From positions 10,782,030-10,846,029 of the forward strand of contig CAIIXF020000009.1 of NCBI GenBank assembly GCA_903813345.2: DNA of 64,000 nucleotides, written 5' to 3'. This document shows, piece after piece, positions 54,101 through 64,000 of the stretch; positions within the stretch are counted from its first letter, which is position 1; each line of letters begins with the position of its first letter. Source of the stretch: Owenia fusiformis. Its lineage: Eukaryota > Annelida > Polychaeta > Sabellida > Oweniidae. The position numbers and the translations under genes were made by a program. The notes under the pieces are model-generated. The model was not told the origin of the DNA, ran no database searches, and saw only the letters and a program-made list of their open reading frames with translations.

Positions 54101-57100
54101 TTTCTAAAAATACATATATGAAAATTTTGAACTATTTTAAGATTTATTTTCTAGCTTTGAATGATTACAGTATAAAGAGATAGATAGATTGGAGGTCACC
54201 TGTTTTGTACAAAAATACTATTCACCAATTAAAGACATATATTTGAAACTTAAGTTACGTAATTAATAGTTAATAATTTCTATTAGAGGCATACAGCTCA
54301 ACCTCTTTATATGATTAGTACTTGAATAGCAAGTTCCAACAAATTGGAAAACTATCAGTAAATACTTACTAATTTTTCTATGGCTGTATTTTTCTCTTCT
54401 AAATCTTTTTGATGCGCTTCTACTTCCTGTTTCAGTTTCAATAATTCAGCACCATTGTTGTCCTGGCCTTGACCTCTGCCAACCTTGAGCAATGCATTCT
54501 GGTCTTTTAGTTGCTGTACCGTCTGCTGGAATTCTTCCAATTGCTTTTCTGCTGCGGAATATTTATTTTTGAGTTCCAGCAATTCTTGACGTATAGACCC
54601 TAATTCTTCATCCTGCAAGCAATGATTTATGTTTATGATCTAGCACTATATACTAATATATTGGCTATTTTATTTTTCCTAATAAAATAAAGTGAGCAAA
54701 AATGCTTCATATTTTACATTTGATCTCAAATGTTTTTTCTTGATTCTCTACATTTCCATCTCACAAAGAAAACATTTTGAAGTACCACCTAGTCTCTTTT
54801 ATCTACTGCTTGCAAAAAAATGCAAAGTGGAGGGAGAGATTATCAAAATGATGCATTTATGAAACAGTTGACTTTTGAAATCCCATATTGAATTGCCAAG
54901 TTAAGAGGGTTTGGGATTTAAGTGGGCTTTTGAACAATGTGAGAACATGAGTGTTAAGATGGTAAGTCCTATAAATGCAACAAAGAACATACTTTATCAA
55001 CAACATTTCATACCTGACTTCTAATAACTTCTTTATACTGCATAACAACCTTATCGTGCTCTTCAACATTGGCAGACTGAACTTCACCATTCTCCTGGAC
55101 TTCTAGTACAGACTTCAATATATCATCTACAAACATTAACATATAAATTGTACAATAAACATGTCATAAATGTACAATCATACATTCGTCTCCATATGGA
55201 TTAAGTATCTATTCATATCACACACATTTTATTTCTTATTATTATAAAAGCAGAAAAAATAAATTACACGACAAATACAGTCATTAACCTCTTGAATCCC
55301 AGGCTCTAAAATTGGTTCAAACCAGAGAATTTTTCATTTTTGCCACCTTTTGACATTTTACTACATACCTTTACAATTTAGATGCTCAAATTAGTAAAAT
55401 TAGATGGCAGAGATCATTTCTACATGTTTTAAAACAATTTTTGTGTAAATTGGATGAAAATTGTTCAAATAAGAGCAATTTTTGTGAACAATTTTGTGAC
55501 GGATTTTCTCGTCCCTCTGGGTTTCAAGGTCATTTCTGAAGTGACGAGAAATCTCGTCATTCTCAATGTATGTATGAAGATGCACATATGCACATCCATT
55601 ACCACAAGACAACGAAAAAAGAAAAAGTTTCGAGATGGCCCAGTAGGCTGTAAACTGGTAATTCATATGTGTAAGGCATTTACTTAGAACATGTATTTCT
55701 ACTTACTTTCTAAAGATTTAAACAGTCTGGTGAAAGCATGGTCGAATAAGACTTCATTCTGTGATTTGAGATTTAACTGTGGTTTCTTGGCAGCTTTGGA
55801 ATATCCTTCGTGTTTCGTAACTTGACTTAGTTTATCGTTAAAGTTTTCAATTCCAATACGTTTCTCTATTATTTGTCGTAATGCTTGCCTGGAAAAAAAT
55901 ATGCAAATTATCATTTTGTCACATGGAGTGTGATTGGTTATATACAATCAAATGATTTGTGAAAGAAGTTTGCAATTATCGATACTACCTCAATGAAAAC
56001 TTGGATATTGGGGCATGTTTTATTCCATTGGAATGTTTCCAAAACATTTACAGAAAATTAAAAATATTAGTTTTTCACTCCCTTGGGAAATTATTCTAGG
56101 GTAACACTACATCGGGTCAAACTTACTTGGTATAATTTGGCTCCTGGTCATTATTAAAGTGTACACAGATGCCTAAAAGGAAAGCACAAAGTCCCTGGAC
56201 TAGCAGTTCATGTTCGTCACCCTCAGAGGCAGAGATCTGGGAGATCAGCTACGGTGCAGTTAAGAATGATAACAGATTGTATTTACCCTGATTCCAACTT
56301 ATCGAGTCATACTACACTCTGATTGCTAAATTTTTTGATACTGATATAATGTTTAACTATATCAAATGAAGCTTTGGATCTTTTAAAATTGAAAGCAAAA
56401 TAGTTACTTGAATTGAAGGCCATAAATGTAGTGTCACAATTTCTGACTATGAGTATATCTCTAATTTAAATAATGTAGACAAGAACATACAGGTTGGTGC
56501 ATGGGGTTGGAGATTTACAAGTCAACTTTTAATAGATATAGAAAAGGGAATACAATTCATACATCATGTACCAAATTGAGAGCTAAATATGGAGATACAT
56601 ATCAAATTGTTAGATAATATATCATGGGAAGCCTATTGTATACAAGTACAGCAGTTGGCTATCATGTTTACAAATAATATCTACAGACACACACAAATGT
56701 GATGATTCTTTTTTGTGATGATTCTATTAGAAAGGATACGAAAGGCACATTATTGGCATGGTGTAGTAAATGTGTAACGCCTACTGTAGAATGAGCGACC
56801 CAGTTACACAAAAGCATCAGTAACCCCACCCTGGTCTGCAACTTTGCACCCTACAATATAAAAACACACAAATTAAAGACTTAACTAGTTATCATAAGTT
56901 CAAAAATAAATAAGATTTTTATGAAAAATAGTTTATTATATTTTTTAACACATTATGATATAGTTTACCGCAAATAAAGACATTTCCTGGTCGAACTCTG
57001 TCATTATTTTAGCTTCTTGAGACGTTTATTTGAACACTATTTTATTTTTGAACACCCTTTCACTCTTTTGTATATGAACACTCTTAATGTCTTAAAAGTG

Positions 57101-60100
57101 CAAACTGGACAAGATTTAGATGATTATAAAAATATTCAATCTTGACCTGTCCAAACCACATTCTAAACCTAGTGTTTATTAACAGTTTGAAGACCATAAG
57201 ATTTTACCAATTCAAAGTAGTGAAAAGTGTGATGCAAAAAGATAAACTATGATGTACAAATGTTTTGCTAAAACCATCCTAAAAGAAACCCACCACAGAA
57301 TGGACAAATATACTATCATATTAATCAGATCTAATTGAATCATATCTATGTCAGATCTAAAATCTAACCCTGTATATCCTGGAATATTGGCACAAAGGGT
57401 CAACTATGGAGCATTAATAAAACTTTTTACCACCAAATGAAAATCAAGGATAGTGAAACTCGTATAACATAGTTTTTCTTCAAACTTTAATGGTACATTT
57501 ATTGTTTTTATTGTTTCGAGCAACAAGTTTGAAAGAAAACTTCATGGTATGAGACACACAATCTTTGATTTTCTTACACCTGGTAGTTTCATTACGCCCC
57601 ATAGTTGACCATGTGTGAACATATTTTCTAACCCTGTGCTGTTTGTATACCTGATCTGCGTCAAAATGATGGGCATTATCCTCCCAAACATTATACTGCC
57701 AGTTAGAATAAAATTGGATTCAACTAATATATTAATCAAATCAGTTTGGGAAAAGCAAAATAATTATAAACTAAAATTGCACAATTAACTGAGAAATGCG
57801 GGAAACATAAGGTTTAATTATTAAACGCAAAGAACGAATTCCAAAGACTACTGATCTGAAAATATCCTACCTGCGCAAGAATATTAGTGCACTGTTGTAA
57901 TAGGGAGACTGGTGGGTTACCAAGACTGGTTGCTAACTGGACCCTTAATAGCTGTTCTTTCTGGGTGGTATTGTCCACTATAGAGTGTAGAAGTGCCACT
58001 GCTGCAAACCAGGTTGAGAGGGTATCTGTACTGAATAACCCGCCACATAGCAACTGCCCTGCTGATATGGTGTTGGCTAGAAACAAAAATGTAATATGTA
58101 AATTTACAGGAATCAAAACTAGAGTACAAAGGTGACGGGCTATAGAAGTAATCCATATTGATACCTGAAATGTGCCATGAGATGTGAGTTTGTGATAAAC
58201 TCATATCATACAAGTGAAAAAGACATGTTTTCTGCAATACATTAGACAGTATAATGCAGACCTACCACTACCTTCTACTTTATTCAACTGCATATCAAAT
58301 ATTGCATCTACCCTTCGTTGATTATATTTTCTTTATTGTTAAATCTAAAACAATATAACTAATGTACAATATTTAGCTGTTTTATTAAATCCAATCCCTA
58401 CAAAACATGCAGAAAATGACCACACTGAAAGATTTCCCCCAACCTTTTAATCTCAAAAATGACTTATTTGAAAAGGGAGGAACATGTTTCTGGAAAACAC
58501 CTGGAACTATAATTTGTGAAACTCAAAAGTCTTCAAAATACAAATATTGTAGTTTATTACAATTGTTCTATCATTTGATACAACTGAATTTCACAAATCT
58601 TAAATCAAGCTATTTTTGAGAAATAGACTTGAATCATATTACAGTCTGGCATTACATACAATTTAATCTAAAAAGATGCACATATGCAATTCCAATACCA
58701 ATAATGTACCTAAATTAAACTACACTTTTCTGAAGTACCCACTAACAATATCCAAAAGTCAACCCATATCAAAATACAAGATAGATTTCAAACAATTTGT
58801 ATATAAATTCGATCATGCATTTATACAAAAATAACTCCAAGATAAACATGCATAGAATGTGCAGACTTTTTGCCGAAAGTGCATTTTAATGTGCAATTAT
58901 TTTATGAAGCATAGCCATCAGATTTACTTCAACCTTATTTCATTTTGCATTATTGAATCGTTATCACATCAACTGTTACCAAAAGAATTTTTAGGGACAT
59001 CTTTAAATTAAATTATATGGAAGTGAAACAGATAACAGGAATAAAGATCATCTTACATTAAACACAAGGACGAAGCACAGACGTACAAATCATTAATTAT
59101 CTTACTTAATTTTTTTAAATTGGTTCATATTATTTTAATGATATAAATGATTTTGTGAAATATTTTCCTTAATTAACTAACAGTAACACAAAAGGAAATT
59201 TGTAAAAAGGGGACTAGAAAACTACAGGTGCATTACATAGTCTTATATCTGAATAGAGAATTTCTTCATCCTGAATCACAGAATCATCCATAATAATTCC
59301 TCTCCATTTCTTAAACATATACTTTCAACTCCACACTTTTCCACTCTATTTTCATTGAAAGACACAACCCTTGTCAAATTGTTGTCATGGTTATATTGGC
59401 TTGACCTCTAGTTTACTTACCCTGGCATTCTAGAATAAAAAATAAATGCAAAACATGCTTGAATCATTGTCATGGTAACAAAAGTTTTAGGGATTGAGAT
59501 TGAAAAGATCTGTCAACATTCCACAGGTCATCATTTTGGAAGTTAACAACAACAAAGTGCAAGAATGACATCAAAACATAAAGATCACAAAGTTTACTGG
59601 GTTGCGCTATTAAATCTTCGTGCCTTAACTTTTGACTCCATTCCAAAGCCACAATTTGTTTACATTTAAACCTTGGCTGAAAAACATGAATTTTTACGCT
59701 TATGGTCGAAAACTTCCTGCAGATTCAACAGATCTCCTCTCTAAAAAATATTTTGACATGAAGCAGAAAATAAAATGTGTCAAAAGCAACTAATGCACAT
59801 AAGAGGAGGAAATACCCAGAGTTCCTAGATGAAACTATCTTCATGAAAACATGAACCTCTAAATAGGTTCACCTCTGAATTCTGGGAATAGTCTCCCCTC
59901 TCAATTTAGTGTTCTATTTTCATTTGTAACTACAGGCACTAATCAGACTCAATAATACGTACAGAATACAAAAGCTTAATTTTCATGGTGACAGCACAGA
60001 AATTGTAAACTTAAGTCTTGCTGTGTGTAAATGCTCTTAGTTATTCAGCAATTAGGTTTTGAATTACTTAAAGAGGATATACAATGGGAGCATTTTCTTC

Positions 60101-62420
60101 ATTGGCAAAGGATTCATTTACACAAATATGCATGATTGAAGATGTTTTTTTTAAACTTCGATTACATGGAACGCTTTATGTTTTTAGCACTGTACACTTC
60201 AGAACTTATCAATCCACTTTGGCACAACAAACTCTTCCAAGAATAAATGTGGGTCAGAATATGTATCGGTCAGATATTTTGTCACAATCGACAAAGACAG
60301 GCAAACCAAACAAATGAAATTGTGTGGAAAAACTAAAAAAAATTGGGTCAAACAAGAATATAAAATCATAACCTTGTATCACAAGCAAATGGGGGCAGAA
60401 GCGTAACACTAACAAAAAAATTATATCACATGTACAAAACTAAATGGGAAACAGGATGAATCCTTGAAAACAGGTGAAATATACGAACTTACCATCAGCA
60501 GATGTCGGCAGAAGGGTCTGAACTATCTGGGACTGTCCCAGTTCATTCTTGTATAGGAAAGACTGGAAGCAGTAAAGTACTGCACATCTACAAGGAAAAT
60601 CAAATGTCAGATTAAATCATTAAATTTGGTCAAAAATCTGAGCCAGTTAATTTTTAGGGCATTGAACATAATCTACTAGGGATGTCATGGTTTCCCGATA
60701 TTGTCCCATCCCTCGGGACTTTGGTCTCGGGACAGGATGGGACAACCCTTGTGTACCGAAGATTTCGGTCCATGTTCAGGATATACTATTTCTCCTGTAA
60801 ATGACCCTAAAACTTCCCAAATGCACGATAAATATGATCTAAACTAGAATTTTCTTCCGTTTTTACAACTTATCTGCTGGATTACGTTCATGCATAAATG
60901 CTATCTAGTGGTAATTACTATAAATGATTATAATAAATGAAAATACATGAAGTTTTATCGATAGAAGTGTTTATATTTCAAATATGCTTTAATTTAAACA
61001 ATAACAAAGAACTTCATCGGCAAAAAAAGGTAACAACTTTAAATTTATCTCAGATTACAAGTTCTTGCGCAATATAGGCAGCCCTTTTATGACGTTCAAA
61101 AGATTCGCGCTGCATAAGTATAACTGGAAGCAGATGGAAAATGTAAGTTGTTGAAATGTTTAAAACTTATTGACTATTTTATTGGTTATGTCCCATCCAA
61201 TCTTGAATGTCCCATCCCGAAATGGATAATTTCCGTCCCGTCCCTAAATATTTTTGTCCCGTGACATCCCTATAATCTACACAACAATTGGTTCATAAAT
61301 TAATTCGTGATTATGATTAATATTGTAATTAATGATGTACTCTATGTGAATTCAAGACAGGTTACTAGGATACATACCTCGGGGAAAGGTTGTTTAGAAA
61401 GGTTGTTTAACATACCTAAGGGGAAAAGGTTGTTTCTCATTCACCATTGACATAAGGAGCACCACAATGGCTGGTCTTGGTGGGTTGCTAGGAGCCATGA
61501 CTGAGGCAAAATACTCCTGGTTGCCAGGGTTACCACGAATCACTTCAGACACTGTGTTGATTGTCTAGAAATCAATAGTAAGTTTATATAGTGACTTAAG
61601 TTCACAACAGAAAATAAGATTTAGTGACTTCTGAAATCCATTTATTCTCAATTCAAATAATCTATAACTTTTTCAAACCAAAGAGTGTCAGTGTTTATGT
61701 TAATCATGACATGTTTTGGCATCTTTGATTGATATATCCATCGTAGCATTTGCAACCTGAATAAGGTCATAATTTGAACCATATCCCAGCATACTGTTAA
61801 TTTGCTTGCGATATCATATATGGCAGAATCAGTGTACTATGACCTTGATTATAACTTTCAAATTCACAAGTTAGTGTACAAGGGCATATATCATTGTAGA
61901 TAGGAAGGATGATTTACCTCTGTAAGGACATCTGCAGGTACCCCAGTAGCCATAAGTATGGAACATAACTCCTGTAGCAGACCTGTAAAATACAATACAC
62001 AATGTTTGACACATGCAAAACCTGTGTTATGAGCCTTGGAACCATAAGAAAATGTTGTTTATGGGCCACATGTCTTTTTAAAAACTTGCTCCTTGTGAAG
62101 TATTAATTAACTACTAAGGACAATTACAAGAGAATGTCACCAACTGGCATTTGTGCCGACTGCCAAATGCTGTTAAAGATGTAAAATGCCAAACACCAAC
62201 TGCCGAACACAGGCCACAAAAATATTGGAGACTATTACAATAGGTCACCCCATGTGGTAGCGAGATAAAAACACGAAACTAACAATAGGATTGCATAAAG
62301 ACCAGATGACCATCCAAAAATTAATAAAACCAAATAGCACTCACCACATTGGTACATGGACTTCTGGCATGACTGGGTTTGTTGTGCAGGGCTGCTGGGT
62401 GAAACCAAAGTACGAACAGC
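51163..62420 (-). CDS. USO1: Vesicle tethering factor p115, 3' part (14 exons)
   Basis: p115 is a Golgi/ER-Golgi tether that binds Rab1, GM130, giantin and SNAREs. Exons in transcript order are 62420-62345, 61982-61918, 61564-61416, 60587-60493, 58076-57871, 56850-56740, 56248-56127, 55888-55707, 55126-55014, 54612-54370, 54103-53885, 53318-53142, 52846-52685 and 51240-51163. They give 665 residues in one frame. The first eight cover the end of the armadillo head (GLLQELCSILMATGVPADVL, SAGQLLCGGLFSTDTLS, LLRVQLATSLGNPPVSLLQQ, EKRIGIENF, ending FTRLFKSLES). Then come coiled-coil exons, the C-terminal EQDDLLVLLADQD motif, and an acidic tail (VESDDEDLGDDDLDD...). The roughly 300 N-terminal residues are missing; their exons must lie above 62,420, probably beyond the window. 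It looks intact where seen. Confidence 0.93.
52417..52434 (-). other. USO1: Candidate 18-nt microexon of USO1
   Basis: Between the last two USO1 exons the minus strand has tttcttttttaaag|ATTGAAGAGAAACTAGAT|gtaggtga. The enclosed 18 nt encode IEEKLD, keep phase 0 with both neighbours, and match the acidic, charged nature of the tail. Acceptor and donor are plausible. It may be an optional exon or a chance match. Confidence 0.45.
60677..61272. mobile_element. hAT-like MITE, 8-bp TSD TAATCTAC
   Basis: The ends are TAGGGATGTCA and TGACATCCCTA, with TAATCTAC duplicated at 60669-60676 and 61273-61280. The subterminal parts repeat 'gtcccatcc', 'ctcgggac' and 'cccgtccc'. It lies in a USO1 intron between the exons ending at 60587 and starting at 61416. 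There is no coding frame. Confidence 0.85.
61375..61440 (-). repeat. Duplicated USO1 exon/donor junction
   Basis: The exon ends AACAACCTTTTCCCCTTAG|gtatgt. Thirty-eight nt downstream the intron repeats AACAACCTTTCCCCGAG|gtatgt, with a further partial aaacaaccttt between. The copied donor is as good as the real one. Reading into it from the exon meets a TAA within eight codons. Confidence 0.7.
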
Positions 62421-62883
62421 CTGGAATATACAAAATATTTAGAATGTGAATTATATGTTTGTGAAATATCTGAATATAGTTTCAAATCATTGAACATAGT
62501 TGTATTATATAAATTCAATAACTATTATAAATGTAATGACTGTGTTCAGAAAACAAAACAATGTTATCTATTGTCATGGAGATGGCATCCATGATGTCAT
62601 AATGAACCATTTGTATGTAGTAGTCATTTTACCTGGTTACAATAAAACACTGGTATATCAGGATTATGACATCATAATAAGATTTACTAGAATTTAAAAT
62701 ATTAGGGTTGCTAGGTGCTATGTTTACGCCAACAAAAATGTTAAAATGTGACATCACAATTAAATTCATAAAAACAATTGAATATCACTCAGCAACTAAG
62801 AATAATCATTTCTATGGAAAATATAAACAAAACACCATTGCCTTGCTAGCTTTTGATCTGCAAAGACACACAAGCGTTTCAGG

Positions 62884-64000
62884 ATGACAAAAACAATGAA
62901 TTTGTTTCTACTGCTGAACATCTGTATTGCACTGGCTGCTAACCGGAGTGCAACCTATTTGAAAAGCGATGACTTAAGGTAACTAACACAATTTTAACAA
63001 TTTGAAATATGAATACTGCCAGACAAAAGAACATTCACTCGCATATAATATTTTGTGAAAATATAAACAATGCAAAAACAAAAAACAAAAAAGTTGAATA
63101 TACTCTCAAAAGTCATTTTCTATTTGTAATTGATTTATTGTTTGTTTCAGATTAAGACCATCTTTAGTAGCAGTCTATGATCGCCTTCAGAGTGTTGATA
63201 TGAGCCAATACAATGACAGTTTATATGAAAGGTATAAATGAAAAACAGTATTATTGGATACTAAACCAAACAATTACTAGATTAGTAATAAACATTTACT
63301 AAAAATATACAATTCCTCAGGTGTTTAACTTTGTTTTTAATTAGAACCTGAGCATTCATACACAAAACAATATGCCACAACTTCTGGTGGCGATATAAAA
63401 TGTGCTAGCTGCCTATTTTTAGATCCTCTATTAAATTCTAATGAAAAACATGTTCTTAACAAAGTGTGAAATAAAAAGCTTTACATTTCCTTTTCTGATT
63501 TCTGTTTTAGTATGGGGAGCATGTATGACACAATTGCATCAACAGTAAAAGATATCCAAGAAGCTGCAATGGAAACAATTGATGACATCACTGAGGCCAC
63601 AACTAATCTTGGAGAAGGAGTGGTTGAATGGGCCAACCAGAAAATTCATGGCATAACCAAAGGAATGGGAATTCTGACAGATGTCATCGATGAATGGTAC
63701 AATGAGACAACATACAGCATCTCCATGACAACAATAGTTTATATAAATGATACACTCAAACGGATGAATGAACTGATGAATGTTGTGGCGCAGTGCAAAT
63801 TTGGAACATGGTTTATAAAAAATGGTAAGTCAACTTCACAAAAAATATTTTAAAAAGATCTGAGATTAACTTTTCAATACAGAAATTAACTGTAAATTGC
63901 AACAAGACCTCAAAACACTACAAAATGACCAATAAACATAGCAGGTTGAGTCCTGTGATTCAATAAAAAATGTGTTTTTCTTTTTTCAGATCCATTCAAA
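62884..64000 (+). CDS. Secreted protein of unknown family, 5' part (partial)
   Basis: Exons are 62884-62978, 63151-63231, 63511-63824 and 63990 onward, with good GT..AG borders and one frame. The product starts MTKTMNLFLLLNICIALAA, a clear signal peptide. Then come NRSATYLKSDDLRLRPSLVA and, in exon 3, a long helical region rich in Asp, Glu, Met and Thr (STVKDIQEAAMETIDDITEA...). Potential N-glycosylation sites are NRS, NDS, NET and NDT. One Cys lies near the end of exon 3 (VAQCKFGTWFIKN). I do not recognise the family. It is transcribed opposite to USO1 and may lie within a USO1 intron. It continues past the right edge, so length and C-terminus are unknown. An earlier ATG is unlikely, since this one directly begins the signal peptide. 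Confidence 0.7.

Noticed and set aside
57812-58240. Short frames on both strands around the USO1 exon at 58,076-57,871
   Set aside because: They are shadows of, or extensions beyond, that exon; the SAGQLLCGGLF frame with its splice sites explains the conservation.

Overview
This window is AT-rich nuclear DNA from an invertebrate animal. The genes have many short exons with GT..AG introns. A metazoan tRNA-Leu, non-LTR retrotransposon remains and many short cut-and-paste DNA elements (MITEs) are present. Repeats ending in strings such as gacagacggacgaacgg recall molluscs and other marine invertebrates, so a lophotrochozoan is my best guess, at low confidence. Exon joins were worked out by hand from splice signals, reading frame and remembered family sequence; none is confirmed by transcripts.

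Layout. 1-9.6 kb: repeats only. These are LINE fragments, a piggyBac-like MITE, a tandem repeat split by a LINE that left a 9-bp target duplication, and a 4.1-kb element with long inverted ends. 9.7-10.7 kb: an intronless 327-codon gene of unknown function (+). 11-13.7 kb: no gene seen. 13.8-18.0 kb: a 4.2-kb inverted repeat with 1.6-2.6 kb arms. 18.5-25.4 kb: a complete cytosolic thymidine kinase gene (TK1, -, 7 exons) with an E2F-type site upstream; its first intron holds several nested transposons. 25.6-30.2 kb: MITEs, a 72-bp tandem array and tRNA-Leu(AAG). 30.3-38.8 kb: a complete HIF asparaginyl hydroxylase gene (HIF1AN/FIH, +, 8 exons). 38.8-44.0 kb: intergenic, with a 36-bp array. 44.0-48.5 kb: a claudin/PMP22-like four-TM protein (+, 3 exons). 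48.5-51.1 kb: intergenic. 51.2-62.4 kb: the 3' part of the vesicle-tethering gene USO1/p115 (-, 14 exons seen). 62.9-64.0 kb: the 5' end of a secreted-protein gene (+) running off the window.

The genes do not form one pathway; they are ordinary neighbours (DNA precursor synthesis, oxygen sensing, junction or membrane protein, Golgi tethering). The standout is intron 1 of the claudin-like gene. The 3' splice site and the first ~44 nt of exon 2 are repeated as 28 tandem 60-bp units. Each unit carries a branch-point-like CTAAC, a pyrimidine tract, an AG and an in-frame 20-codon coding piece. The last 20 acceptors all read openly into the true exon, so alternative acceptor choice could add 20-residue hydrophobic blocks in frame. 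A weaker counterpart, repeated 5' splice junctions, lies in HIF1AN intron 3, and a duplicated donor lies in USO1.
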